From Zobellia nedashkovskayae (lineage in GTDB: Bacteria > Bacteroidota > Bacteroidia > Flavobacteriales > Flavobacteriaceae), in contig NZ_JADDXR010000002.1 in NCBI RefSeq assembly GCF_015330125.1, positions 3,236,685 through 3,300,684 of the forward strand: a stretch of 64,000 nucleotides of DNA, given 5' to 3'. Both the position numbers and the translations under genes were made by a program. How positions within the stretch are numbered: the stretch's first letter is position 1; each line of letters opens with the position of its first letter. Under the pieces are notes generated by a model. It saw nothing but the letters and a program-made list of their open reading frames with translations, was not told the origin of the DNA and searched no databases. This document shows, piece after piece, positions 56,190-64,000 of this stretch.

Positions 56190-56502
56190 ATTTCTCATGC
56201 ATTACGGCATTCATTTTTTAGTACCCATCTTTGTTGGGTGGTATTTTTATAAGGAATATCGGTTAAAGGCTATTCTTATATTGTTGGCGGGTATTGTAAT
56301 AGATTTAGACCATTTATTGGCTAGTCCAGTTTTTGATGCCAACCGATGTAGCATTGGTTTTCATCCATTACACAGTTATTGGGCTATTGCTATTTACTTT
56401 GGATTGTTATACTTCAAAAAAACAAGAATCTTCGGATTGGCCTTTTTGATTCATATTTTGGCGGATGTCACAGATTGTTTCTTCCTATTTCAATCTAAAT
56501 GA
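56182..56502 (+). CDS. Small DUF6122-like membrane protein
   Basis: The 106-residue protein has about three hydrophobic segments and the pattern MHYGIHFLVPIFVGWYFY, VIDLDHLLASPVFDANRC and FHPLHSYWAI, with conserved acidic and histidine residues (IDLDH, HPLHS, HILADVTD). These suggest a metal-binding membrane protein similar to DUF6122 or the YdjM/LexA-binding-type hydrolase-like fold. I recognise it as a conserved Flavobacteriaceae family of unknown function. It begins inside the end of the WbqC-family gene and its 3' end overlaps the convergent EEP gene by 18 bases. Confidence 0.8.
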   Translation: MLRFLMHYGIHFLVPIFVGWYFYKEYRLKAILILLAGIVIDLDHLLASPVFDANRCSIGFHPLHSYWAIAIYFGLLYFKKTRIFGLAFLIHILADVTDCFFLFQSK

Positions 56503-57507
56503 AGCCATAACGGGGAAGTGGTCTGAATATTTTTCATCATAGTTCTTGTGACCCATAACTTCAAAATTAGAATCGGCCATGATAAAATCAATGCGAATAG
56601 GAATCTTTAAAAAATTAAAGGAGCGGCCATAACCCGAGCCTTTTTCAATAAAAGAATCTTGCATATCACCCTTTATGGTGTGATAGACAGAAGAAAATTG
56701 TGTATTGTTAAAGTCACCGCAAACTAGATTCTTATAAGGACTGTTAGCTTTGTGTTCAGCTATAATCTCGGCTTGCTGTTGTTGCTTTTTAAATTTGCTT
56801 GTAACCCGCTTTAAAAGTTTTTCTGAAGATTGGGAACGCAAAACACCAGTACCAGGTGTTATGCCGAGTGATTGCATGTGTAAATTGTAGAGTCGCAAGG
56901 TGTCTCCTTTGTATAAGATATCAGCATAAGAACCATTGTTGATGCTTTCAGGGAAATTTATTATTTCTGCTTTCGTTATCGGGTATTTTGAAAAAATAGC
57001 CATATGTACTTTGTCTCCCGAGTGTATTTTTTTGAAAAAGTGATATGGATAGTTTAAGTAATTCACATCCATATTGTAGCCTACTTCTTGAAAACAGAGA
57101 ATATCTGGATTTTCATTACGAATTAAACGTTTTGTAAGCTGAGGTATACTGTCATTATCTATAACTCCATTACTATTAAAACCACGAACATTGTAAGTCA
57201 TGATTTTTAATTCATCTTCTTTAAAATCAACAGCTTTAGAACTGAATTTTAAAAAGGTACCTAGGATAAAATAGCCCAGTACGAGAATAAATAAAGAAGT
57301 GAAAGCCTGTCTTTTAAGGCTGAATAACCAGTATAAGAAAAATAGTGTGTTAACAACAACCAGAGCAGGTACGCCTATACTTAATATAGATAAAAAAGGA
57401 AAAATCTCTAAGGATAGATACGGAACTATGCAAGCTATTAAAAGCGCAAAAGCAAAAACTACATTAAAGAAAAAAAGTATTTTATTAAAAAATGAAAGTC
57501 CTTTCAT
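56485..57507 (-). CDS. Endonuclease/exonuclease/phosphatase-family membrane protein
   Basis: The 340-residue protein has three hydrophobic helices in residues about 1-85, then an EEP (DNase I-like) domain with the ordered catalytic blocks: LKIMTYNVRGFN (Asn), DILCFQEV (Glu), RLYNLHMQSL (His), LVCGDFNNTQFSSVYH (Asp, Asn), IRIDFIMAD and YSDHFPVMASF (His). EEP enzymes hydrolyse phosphodiester bonds of nucleic acids, lipids or other substrates; this membrane-anchored form probably acts at the cell envelope. Substrate unknown. It overlaps the convergent gene at its 3' end by 18 bases and is followed upstream by two rhomboid genes. Confidence 0.92.
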   Translation of the reverse strand: MKGLSFFNKILFFFNVVFAFALLIACIVPYLSLEIFPFLSILSIGVPALVVVNTLFFLYWLFSLKRQAFTSLFILVLGYFILGTFLKFSSKAVDFKEDELKIMTYNVRGFNSNGVIDNDSIPQLTKRLIRNENPDILCFQEVGYNMDVNYLNYPYHFFKKIHSGDKVHMAIFSKYPITKAEIINFPESINNGSYADILYKGDTLRLYNLHMQSLGITPGTGVLRSQSSEKLLKRVTSKFKKQQQQAEIIAEHKANSPYKNLVCGDFNNTQFSSVYHTIKGDMQDSFIEKGSGYGRSFNFLKIPIRIDFIMADSNFEVMGHKNYDEKYSDHFPVMASFRLK

Positions 57508-57510
57508 ATA

Positions 57511-58377
57511 TTAATCTTCCTTACCAGCTTTGAATAAAAAGTCTTTCTCTGCTTTCGAAAGGCTTTCGTATCCAGATTTACTGATTTTATCCAGAATAGC
57601 ATCTATTTTTTTCTGGTGTGTCTTTTTATCGTAATTAGCCTTTTTGGCCGCTGTTTTTTGATTGTTTTTAAAAACCGTTTTCATTGGAGCTTTCTTTTCG
57701 CTTTTCTTGAAGAGGTTGACAACACCATCAACAAAATTTGAAAACCCTTCGCCAATGTCTCTACCATTATAAAGCTGTCTGGCGTACATATAGCCTAATA
57801 AAGCACCTCCTAAATGCGCTATTCGCCCACCTATATTCCCTCCCATAGGAATCTGAACCAAATCCATTAAAACAACGAATAACCCTATTTGCCAGAGTTT
57901 TACATTAAAAAAGAAAAGACGAACCTCTTGGTTTGGGATATAGGTACACACAAAAATAAGTACGGCCATTACCCCTGCTGATGCTCCGATCAAGGAAGCG
58001 TTTACGCTTATTAGCGTTGGAAAAATATTATAACTTAAAAGGAATAATAGTCCGCCTAAAATAACACCTAGAAAATAAATATTCAAAAATCGTCTGCCGT
58101 CAAAAAGGTTCAGTAAAATACGTCCGGCCACATAAAGTATATACATGTTCCAAAGAATATGGAATATACCACCATGTAAAAAAGAGTAAGTTATAATAGA
58201 CCATGGCTGCATTAGAAAGTCGAAAAAATCTTTGGGTAGGGCAAACCAATTTTCAACATTCGGGCTAATTAGTGCGGTAATGAGGCCCATAACGATAAAA
58301 ACAATAACGTTAATGGCTATGAGCTTTTCAGAAACGCTCAATCGTGCATATTGATATTTTAAGTCTCCGTTTGTCAT
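57511..58377 (-). CDS. Rhomboid-family intramembrane serine protease, second of a pair
   Basis: The 288-residue protein has six or seven transmembrane segments. The catalytic serine motif is LIGASAGVMAVL near residue 130 (GxSx rather than GxSG), and the histidine is in HLGGALLGYMYA near residue 187. The C-terminal 80 residues are a soluble lysine-rich tail (KAAKKANYDKKTHQKKIDAIL). Rhomboids cleave transmembrane helices. It begins one base after the preceding rhomboid gene and three bases before the EEP gene, so the three form a tight transcriptional unit downstream of mutL. Substrates are unknown. Confidence 0.9.
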   Translation of the reverse strand: MTNGDLKYQYARLSVSEKLIAINVIVFIVMGLITALISPNVENWFALPKDFFDFLMQPWSIITYSFLHGGIFHILWNMYILYVAGRILLNLFDGRRFLNIYFLGVILGGLLFLLSYNIFPTLISVNASLIGASAGVMAVLIFVCTYIPNQEVRLFFFNVKLWQIGLFVVLMDLVQIPMGGNIGGRIAHLGGALLGYMYARQLYNGRDIGEGFSNFVDGVVNLFKKSEKKAPMKTVFKNNQKTAAKKANYDKKTHQKKIDAILDKISKSGYESLSKAEKDFLFKAGKED

Positions 58378-58378
58378 A

Positions 58379-59122
58379 TTAGTTCCAGCGGTTGTTGTTA
58401 AACTGATTTTTTTTCCAATACCACATCATCAGAAAGCCAAATAAGGCTCCTCCAATATGAGCAAAATGAGCTATACCTTGACCGAAAATAGCGTATCCCG
58501 TTACCCCTGAAAACAAATCCAACCCGATTAAAACTGGAATAAAAAACTTTGCTTTTATAGGAATAGGAAGGAAAATCAAGAATAACTCGCTATTAGGGAA
58601 CATCATGCCAAAGGCTACTAAAACTCCGTAAATAGCTCCTGATGCTCCAACGGCCGGAGTGTTGTAAGCAGATAGGAAATTATCTATCGTACTTTTTGAT
58701 GCGATGTTATACCAATCCGGACTGTATTGACCTGCTGAGATGATATCCAGGACGTTACTCTCGGTCATTCCACTACTAACCAGGGCTTGCATACCCTCGT
58801 TAAAATAGTAATAATTGACGCCTGTATGGAGTAATGCAGATCCCAAACCTGCAGAGAAATAGAAAAATAAAAATTTATTACGTCCCCACATTTTCTCTAG
58901 TGGCGTTCCAAAGGCCCACAAAGCATACATGTTAAAGGCAATATGCATGAAACCACCATGCATGAACATATGAGTTATAACCTGATAAAAAGCAAAATTT
59001 TCGTTTTTTGGAAACCATAACGAAAACCACTGATACATCTGATCACCATACATAGAGGTTGCCACAAAAAACAGAACGTTAATTATGAGTAGGTGCTTTA
59101 TGGCTTCGGTTAGTTTTCCCAT
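58379..59122 (-). CDS. Rhomboid-family intramembrane serine protease, first of a pair
   Basis: The 247-residue membrane protein has the full rhomboid signature: N-terminal helices with HMFMHGGFMHIAFNMYALW, the catalytic GASGAIYGVLVAFG near residue 157, and HIGGALFGFLMMWYW with the catalytic histidine near residue 220. Residues about 90-130 form a soluble loop between the first helices. It starts directly at the end of mutL (base 59122 against 59123) and is followed by its paralogue. The two are clearly different in sequence, so this is not a recent duplication. The pair is common beside mutL in Flavobacteriaceae. Confidence 0.93.
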   Translation of the reverse strand: MGKLTEAIKHLLIINVLFFVATSMYGDQMYQWFSLWFPKNENFAFYQVITHMFMHGGFMHIAFNMYALWAFGTPLEKMWGRNKFLFFYFSAGLGSALLHTGVNYYYFNEGMQALVSSGMTESNVLDIISAGQYSPDWYNIASKSTIDNFLSAYNTPAVGASGAIYGVLVAFGMMFPNSELFLIFLPIPIKAKFFIPVLIGLDLFSGVTGYAIFGQGIAHFAHIGGALFGFLMMWYWKKNQFNNNRWN

Positions 59123-60973
59123 CTAAATAAATTTTTTGTCAATGTCATTTTCGGTAATAGTGATGTATACCGGTTTATTAAACGGACTAACCATGGCTTC
59201 CTTACAAGCGAACAAGTCGTTTACAAGGGCAATTTGAGAGGCGTTGTCCAATGTTTCTCCAGTTTTGACTGCCAAAGTCTTTGCCAAGGTTTTTGAAAGT
59301 ATGTCCGTATGAGAAAAACTTTCGTCGGTTATCTCCTGTTGGTAATCAGAAATCAATTGGTCTAATATCATGCCAACCTCGCTTTCTGCCACCAATAATG
59401 GAACACCAGTAACGGTAATGGATTCGCCTTCTATTTTTTCAAAGAGAAATCCAATGGAGACCAAAATATCCTCAATTTCTTGAAGTGCAATGATTTCTGA
59501 TTTTGAGAAAGCAATGTTTAATGGGAACAATAATTGTTGACTAACAGCTTGTTGTACTGTACTGTTCTTTAAAAACTTCTCATAAAGTACTCTTTGGTGT
59601 GCTCTGCTCTGGTCTATAACAACCATACCTGACTTTATGGTAGTTACTATATATTTTCTTCTAATTTGGAAGGTAGTCGTAACGGCTTCTGTTGATTCTT
59701 TTTCTCCTTCAAATATAGAACCTGTAATGATGTCCGACTCAAAACTAATGCTTCCTGCACTATCATCAGCTCCCATTTTTGATTCATGACCAACATACAA
59801 GCTTTCCCAGCTCTGTGTATTTGGTTTTTGATAGCTACGAGAAGCAGTGGGTGTATTCTTTGTTTCCTGAAAAGGATTGAATCCTGAATTTACGGTTACA
59901 TTTGGCTGTATGACCGACTTATTTTTGAATTCATAAGGTGTCTGTAAATTAGGGTCGTGTTCGAAATCTAGGGCAGGGGCAACGTTAAATTGTCCTAAGC
60001 TATGTTTAACAGTAGACCTTAAAATAGCGTACAGACTATGTTCATCATCAAACTTGACTTCGGTTTTAGTGGGATGAATATTTATATCAATAGACGCTGG
60101 GTCAACCTCCAAATAAAGAAAGTAACCAGGGTAACTATCAGATTTTATAAGTCCTTCAAACGCCGCTACTATTGCATGGTGTAAATAAGGGCTTTTTACA
60201 AATCGGTTATTGATAAAGAAAAACTGTTCTCCACGACTCTTCTTAGCGAATTCAGGCTTTGTTATAAACCCTTTGATAACTACAATTGGCGTTTCTTCCT
60301 CTACAGGAACCAATTTTTGGTTCGTTCGGGCTCCAAAAATATTCACAATCCGTTTCCGATAATTGTCTGATGGAAGGTTAAAGAGCTCACTCCCGTTATT
60401 ATAAAAATGAAAGGCAATTGTAGGATGTGCCAAAGCTACCCGATGAAACTCATCTGTAATATGGCGGAGTTCTACTTGATTGCTTTTTAGAAAATTACGT
60501 CTTGCAGGAATATTGAAAAATAAATTCTTGACCGCCATAGAAGTACCCTTTGGGGTAACGCTTGCTTCTTGGAATATAATTTTACTGCCTTCTATTTTTA
60601 GATGGGTACCTAGTTCTTCATTTTCGGGCTTGGTCTGCATTTCTACATGTGCAATAGCAGCAATGGATGCTAAAGCTTCACCGCGAAAACCTTTGGTGCT
60701 TAAATTAAAAAGATCTTCTGCTTTTTGGATTTTGGAAGTGGCATGCCGCTCAAAGCTCAGTCTGGCATCTGTGGCACTCATACCCAAACCATCATCAACC
60801 ACCTGAATAAGAACTTTTCCGCCGTCTTTAATAATTAGTTTTATATTATTAGCACCAGCATCAATGGCATTTTCAAGCAACTCCTTCACCACAGAGGCAG
60901 GGCGTTGAACCACTTCACCCGCTGCTATCTGATTAGCAACATGGTCTGGTAAAAGTTTTATAATATCTGCCAT
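59123..60973 (-). CDS. mutL: DNA mismatch repair protein MutL with degenerate endonuclease motif
   Basis: The 616-residue protein has an intact N-terminal GHKL ATPase: LLPDHVANQIAAGEVVQRPA, ELLENAIDAGAN, VDDGLGM, STKGFRGEALASIA and GTSMAVKNLFFNIPARRNF. The C-terminal dimerisation domain is present, but the endonuclease motif DQHAxxExxxxE reads DQSRAHQRVLYEKFL near residue 456, with the histidine and first glutamate replaced. The usual terminal CPHGRP motif is also absent (the end reads ACKEAMVSPFNKPVYITI). It lies directly downstream of a small membrane-protein gene that overlaps its start by one base. Confidence 0.95.
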   Translation of the reverse strand: MADIIKLLPDHVANQIAAGEVVQRPASVVKELLENAIDAGANNIKLIIKDGGKVLIQVVDDGLGMSATDARLSFERHATSKIQKAEDLFNLSTKGFRGEALASIAAIAHVEMQTKPENEELGTHLKIEGSKIIFQEASVTPKGTSMAVKNLFFNIPARRNFLKSNQVELRHITDEFHRVALAHPTIAFHFYNNGSELFNLPSDNYRKRIVNIFGARTNQKLVPVEEETPIVVIKGFITKPEFAKKSRGEQFFFINNRFVKSPYLHHAIVAAFEGLIKSDSYPGYFLYLEVDPASIDINIHPTKTEVKFDDEHSLYAILRSTVKHSLGQFNVAPALDFEHDPNLQTPYEFKNKSVIQPNVTVNSGFNPFQETKNTPTASRSYQKPNTQSWESLYVGHESKMGADDSAGSISFESDIITGSIFEGEKESTEAVTTTFQIRRKYIVTTIKSGMVVIDQSRAHQRVLYEKFLKNSTVQQAVSQQLLFPLNIAFSKSEIIALQEIEDILVSIGFLFEKIEGESITVTGVPLLVAESEVGMILDQLISDYQQEITDESFSHTDILSKTLAKTLAVKTGETLDNASQIALVNDLFACKEAMVSPFNKPVYITITENDIDKKFI

Positions 60974-61266
60974 TATTTAGGGAAGAATATAGAGATGTCA
61001 AAATCGATGATATAAAGTACAATCAATACTAAAACGGCTATGATAATGGCCATTCTTACTTTTATATTGTTATCTCCTTGGCGCTTCACATCGGACATGG
61101 CGCTGCCAAATTTTCCTTTTAAACCTCTTGCTGGGTTTAGTGTACTTCTAAATTGATCGAGTTTTGGTTCGATTTTAAACGGATTGCCTTTACCCTTATC
61201 GTCATAATAACGAGGGGCGTAATCGAATTTTTTACTTCGCTTTAAGCGCGTGAATTTACTTAGCAT
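60973..61266 (-). CDS. Small conserved membrane protein between ribH and mutL
   Basis: The 97-residue protein starts with a basic, proline-containing soluble segment (MLSKFTRLKRSKKFDYAPRY, FKIEPKLDQFRSTLNPARG) and ends with a single transmembrane helix (MAIIIAVLVLIVLYIIDFDI). ATG 61266 is preferred to 61281, because a -7 element at 61286-61279 puts the transcript start near 61273. This family is often mislabelled as a riboflavin synthase subunit because it sits beside ribH; the sequence shows nothing like that enzyme. It overlaps the mutL start by one base. Function unknown. Confidence 0.85.
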   Translation of the reverse strand: MLSKFTRLKRSKKFDYAPRYYDDKGKGNPFKIEPKLDQFRSTLNPARGLKGKFGSAMSDVKRQGDNNIKVRMAIIIAVLVLIVLYIIDFDISIFFPK

Positions 61267-61278
61267 TCCCATGAACTC

Positions 61279-61286
61279 CAAAGTTA
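61279..61286 (-). promoter_or_regulatory. -7 promoter element for the small-protein-mutL-rhomboid unit
   Basis: On the minus strand 61286-61279 reads TAACTTTG, matching TAnnTTTG. It lies 13 bases before the chosen start of the small membrane protein and overlaps the longer alternative start, which argues against that one. Confidence 0.55.
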
Positions 61287-61474
61287 CTTAAAATCGAAAA
61301 ATATGCCGTGTTACAGCTGCCAAAATTTGTTAACAGACCGTGAGATATGGGTTTGTAAGGGATAAAACTGTTCCCCACTCTGTTTCAAAAAGGGATAAGC
61401 AGGCAATTTACTTGTTCTCTTGGGAATGGACCTTACCCAGAAAGTAAGATTTTTAAATGAAGTTTGTACTATTT

Positions 61475-61957
61475 CTATTTACCTAAACTAGCCATTTGTA
61501 TAGCAGCTATAGCAGCCTCGGTACCTTTGTTGCCATGTTTGCCCCCGCTACGTTCTCGTGATTGCTGTATGTTGTTATCAGTCAGCACACAGAAAATAAC
61601 TGGCGTATCTAATTGTACGTTCAAATCTTTAATACCTTGTGCAGTAGCGCTACAAACAAAATCAAAATGCTTGGTTTCTCCTTGTATAACGCTTCCTATA
61701 GCAATAACAGCATCCACGTCTTGTGTGGTTGCCATTTTTTTACAGCCATAGGTTAATTCAAAACTCCCTGGAACATCCCAGCGTATTACGTTAGATTCCA
61801 AGGCGCCACAATCTAAAAGGGCATCAATAGCTCCTGAGTATAAACCTTCGGTTATTTCGGTATTCCATTCTGAAACAACAATCCCAAACCGAAAATTCTT
61901 CGCGTCTGGGATTTTTGCTTTATCGTAGATAGATAAGTTTTTGTTTGCAGTGGCCAT
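61475..61957 (-). CDS. ribH: 6,7-dimethyl-8-ribityllumazine synthase RibH
   Basis: The 160-residue protein forms the lumazine synthase capsid subunit and condenses ribitylamino-pyrimidinedione with dihydroxybutanone phosphate in riboflavin synthesis. Motifs: FGIVVSEWNTEIT, VPGSFELTYGCKKMA, VDAVIAIGSVIQGETKHFDFVC (with the catalytic histidine of TKHFDF), VIFCVLTDNNIQQSRERSG and KGTEAAIAAIQMASL. Length is normal. Its ATG overlaps the stop of the upstream TPR gene by one base (TAATG), so the two are coupled. About 190 bases with no gene separate it from the next unit, where a new promoter is seen. Confidence 0.97.
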   Translation of the reverse strand: MATANKNLSIYDKAKIPDAKNFRFGIVVSEWNTEITEGLYSGAIDALLDCGALESNVIRWDVPGSFELTYGCKKMATTQDVDAVIAIGSVIQGETKHFDFVCSATAQGIKDLNVQLDTPVIFCVLTDNNIQQSRERSGGKHGNKGTEAAIAAIQMASLGK

Positions 61958-62724
61958 TAGTTGCTGGTTTTAGCCATTCCTATAAATGCGTCTACTGTAC
62001 GTGCTTCATCAGAAGATGAATACTCATCTTTGATTTTCTGAAAATATGCTAATGCCTTATCATTTTGTTTTAATTCTAGAGCAGTAACACCTGCTTTGTA
62101 TAAGAATTTAGGAGCTGTATAGTTATTGCTACTATGAGCAATAGCTTTGTCATAATACCCTAAAGCATCTTCTGGCTGACCCAACTGCATAAAAGCATCA
62201 CCAAGACCACCTTTTGCCAAAGCGCCAAGAATATCATCTTCTGAGCTAAAGTTTTCAAGATGAGAAATAGCCTCTTGATACTTCTGCATGTTCAAATACG
62301 CCATACCAGCAGAGTAGTTTGCTAAGTTAGCAGCTTTTGTACCACTATATTCACCTATAATATCTAGAAAACCATATTTTCCTTCGGCACCGTTCAAAGC
62401 AAGATTGAATAAAGAATCTTTTGCAGTTGGACTATTAAGTGCTTGATCAAAATATTGTTGAGGATAATACATTTCATTAGCAGCACTTGCCTCTTTTGGC
62501 TTTACTACAAATTGTGTGTATGCCAAATACCCAAGAACACCAACAGCTATAACACCAATGATACCTAGAATATAATTCTGGTTACCGGCTACCCAAGCTT
62601 CGGTTTTGGAGGCACTTTCGTCTAGTGTACTAAAAACTTCTGCAGTTGCGCTTTCTTGTTCTGTAATCTCTTGCTCTTCTGCTTTGTCTTTTGGTTTAAA
62701 ACCCCGCTTCTTATATGTAGCCAT
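61957..62724 (-). CDS. TPR-containing inner-membrane protein, YfgM-like
   Basis: The 255-residue protein has a soluble acidic N-terminus (MATYKKRGFKPKDKAEEQEI), one transmembrane helix (YILGIIGVIAVGVLGYLAYT) near residues 52-72, and a periplasmic C-terminal part with TPR repeats (NYSAGMAYLNMQKYQEAISH, GDAFMQLGQPEDALGYYDKA, YKAGVTALELKQNDKALAYF). The architecture resembles YfgM/Tol-Pal-type TPR proteins that assist periplasmic folding. It is the first gene of a unit with ribH and is read divergently from recF. Confidence 0.9.
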   Translation of the reverse strand: MATYKKRGFKPKDKAEEQEITEQESATAEVFSTLDESASKTEAWVAGNQNYILGIIGVIAVGVLGYLAYTQFVVKPKEASAANEMYYPQQYFDQALNSPTAKDSLFNLALNGAEGKYGFLDIIGEYSGTKAANLANYSAGMAYLNMQKYQEAISHLENFSSEDDILGALAKGGLGDAFMQLGQPEDALGYYDKAIAHSSNNYTAPKFLYKAGVTALELKQNDKALAYFQKIKDEYSSSDEARTVDAFIGMAKTSN

Positions 62725-62745
62725 TTTATAATTTTATTGGTCGCG

Positions 62746-62753
62746 CAAAAATA
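62746..62753 (-). promoter_or_regulatory. -7 element for the TPR-ribH unit
   Basis: On the minus strand 62753-62746 reads TATTTTTG, an exact TAnnTTTG match, about 20 bases before the TPR gene start at 62724. Only about 36 bases separate it from the recF -7 element on the other strand. Confidence 0.55.
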
Positions 62754-62789
62754 ATGGTTTTATCCAAAACCGAAAGGGTATTTATTCGT

Positions 62790-62797
62790 TATTTTTG
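62790..62797 (+). promoter_or_regulatory. -7 element for recF
   Basis: TATTTTTG on the plus strand matches TAnnTTTG and lies 42 bases before the recF ATG at 62840. No -33 TTTG is seen at the expected spacing. Confidence 0.5.
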
Positions 62798-62839
62798 CGG
62801 TTTGTGAACCAAGTACCGTCAAAACTGGAATTATAGCGC

Positions 62840-63919
62840 ATGTTTTTAAAGAAATTATCCCTCATCAACTACAAAAATTTTGACTCAAAGGATATTGAAT
62901 TCGATAAAAAAATCAATTGTATGGTGGGTCCAAACGGTGTTGGGAAAACCAATATTTTAGATGCGGTGTACCACCTTTCCTTTGGTAAAAGCTATTTTAA
63001 TCCCGTCTCTACACAGAACATAAGACACGATGAAGAATTCTTTGTAATTGATGGAGAGTTTCAAAAAGATGATCGCGAAGAAAGGATAGTTTGTAGCTTA
63101 AAACGTGGTGCAAAAAAAATCATTAAGCGTAACGGTAAAGCCTACGATCGGTTGTCTGATCATATAGGTTTGTTGCCTTTGGTGATAATTTCTCCTGCAG
63201 ATCGTGACCTTATCATAGAGGGCAGCGACACAAGAAGAAAGTTTATAGACGGAGTTATTTCTCAATCTGATAAAAGCTATCTGCAAGACCTTATAAAATA
63301 CAATAAGGTACTGGCGCAGAGAAATTCCCTTTTAAAATATTTTGCGATTAACCATACGTTCAATAAAGACACCCTAGCGGTTTATAACGAACAATTAAAT
63401 GATTATGGAACCAAAATTTTTGATAAGCGATTAGCTTTTTTAGAGACTTTTATTCCTATTTTCAAAGAGCAATACATAGCTATATCCGGAGGACGGGAAG
63501 AAGTTTCGTTAAGTTATGACAGTAAGTTGCTTAATGACGATTTATTAACTCTTTTAGAGAGGTCCATTGAAAAAGATAGAGCCTTGCAATATACCTCGGT
63601 TGGGGTTCATAAAGATGATTTAGGTTTTGAAATTTCAGGTCATCCTATTAAAAAATTTGGTAGTCAGGGGCAGCAGAAATCGTTTCTTATTGCTTTAAAA
63701 TTCGCCCAGTTTCAGTTTATAAAAGCTCGATCTAAAACAACACCTATTTTATTGCTGGATGATATTTTTGATAAATTAGATGAACATCGGGTGGCACATA
63801 TCGTAGCTTTGGTGAACAATGAAAATTTTGGTCAAATTTTTATTAGCGATACCCATGCAGAACGCACAGAAGAAGTGGTAAAACAAATACACCAAACGTA
63901 TAAATTGTTTAAATTATAG
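62840..63919 (+). CDS. recF: DNA replication and repair protein RecF
   Basis: The 359-residue SMC-like ATPase has Walker [21 protein letters not shown] near residue 30, the signature region [18 protein letters not shown], and Walker [18 protein letters not shown] near residue 305, followed by [11 protein letters not shown]. The N-terminus [19 protein letters not shown] is typical. RecF binds gapped DNA and helps RecOR load RecA. Length is normal. It is divergent from the TPR-ribH unit, and a lipoprotein gene follows 16 bases after its stop on the same strand. Confidence 0.97.
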   Translation: MFLKKLSLINYKNFDSKDIEFDKKINCMVGPNGVGKTNILDAVYHLSFGKSYFNPVSTQNIRHDEEFFVIDGEFQKDDREERIVCSLKRGAKKIIKRNGKAYDRLSDHIGLLPLVIISPADRDLIIEGSDTRRKFIDGVISQSDKSYLQDLIKYNKVLAQRNSLLKYFAINHTFNKDTLAVYNEQLNDYGTKIFDKRLAFLETFIPIFKEQYIAISGGREEVSLSYDSKLLNDDLLTLLERSIEKDRALQYTSVGVHKDDLGFEISGHPIKKFGSQGQQKSFLIALKFAQFQFIKARSKTTPILLLDDIFDKLDEHRVAHIVALVNNENFGQIFISDTHAERTEEVVKQIHQTYKLFKL

Positions 63920-63935
63920 GAATAGATTTTTAAAA

Positions 63936-64000
63936 ATGATGAAGAAGATATTTTTAATGGGGTTCATAGGTTTGTTTTTGGCATGCTCTTCTGGTATTTC
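63936..64000 (+). CDS. Start of a lipoprotein gene (3' end outside the window)
   Basis: Twenty-one codons are visible from ATG 63936 (a second ATG follows at 63939): MMKKIFLMGFIGLFLACSSG. This is a lipoprotein signal with a lipobox LFLAC and a cysteine near residue 17. The rest of the gene lies beyond the window, so the family cannot be named. It follows recF by 16 bases, a place where small lipoproteins or DUF721-type genes often lie. Confidence 0.65.
   Translation, partial: MMKKIFLMGFIGLFLACSSGI

Overview
The window comes from a Bacteroidota genome, almost certainly a marine Flavobacteriaceae member. The evidence is low-GC coding, type IX secretion (T9SS) signatures (type B C-terminal sorting domains, PorP/SprF-family proteins), -7 promoter elements of the Bacteroidota type (TAnnTTTG), and lineage-typical neighbourhoods such as spoT-fur-purA, ostA-aminotransferase, and mutL next to rhomboids and ribH. 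I cannot name the genus from sequence alone.

Region 1 (1-19540) is a duplicated cell-surface secretion cassette. Copy A is the tail of a giant adhesin (its start lies left of the window), a PorP/SprF protein and an intact PorE-like OmpA protein. Copy B is a complete 4753-residue adhesin, a second PorP/SprF protein, and a decayed OmpA remnant that has lost its start codon and most of its interior. The mature parts of the two PorP/SprF proteins differ at only two residues, although their signal peptides and partner adhesins have diverged, which suggests gene conversion or strong constraint. The complete adhesin carries two tandem arrays of exact period: nine 186-bp thrombospondin-type-3 units and ten 324-bp Ig-like units. 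Each Ig-like unit contains a 12-residue EF-hand-like loop.

Region 2 (19560-25105) is a thiamine operon behind a TPP riboswitch: thiS, thiC, a ThiE/TenI-family protein, thiE, thiG, thiH. It has no thiF. A ThiF/MoeB-type enzyme fused to rhodanese lies in the molybdenum-cofactor cluster.

Region 3 (25100-34700) is mixed accessory material: an RluA pseudouridine synthase, a divergent flavin-oxidoreductase-like protein, a glycosyltransferase preceded by a possible decayed ORF, a DUF1275 membrane protein, an M28 peptidase lipoprotein, a secreted esterase and a lipoprotein of unknown function.

Region 4 (34800-51440, all minus strand) is largely housekeeping: an FAA-hydrolase-family protein, a DUF349 protein, aroE, tandem DUF368 membrane proteins, a TPR protein, a class III aminotransferase, an OstA-like protein, purA, a Fur-family regulator lacking its usual CxxC, spoT, an M48 protease and a SpoU methyltransferase.

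Region 5 (51500-56500, plus strand) holds a lipoprotein, a molybdenum-cofactor run (moaD, moaC, mobA, moeB-rhodanese) with a TauE/SafE permease, then a WbqC-family and a DUF6122-like protein. Region 6 (56485-62724, minus) holds an EEP-family protein, two rhomboids, mutL with a degenerate endonuclease motif, a small membrane protein, ribH and a TPR membrane protein. It diverges from recF, and the window ends inside a lipoprotein gene.
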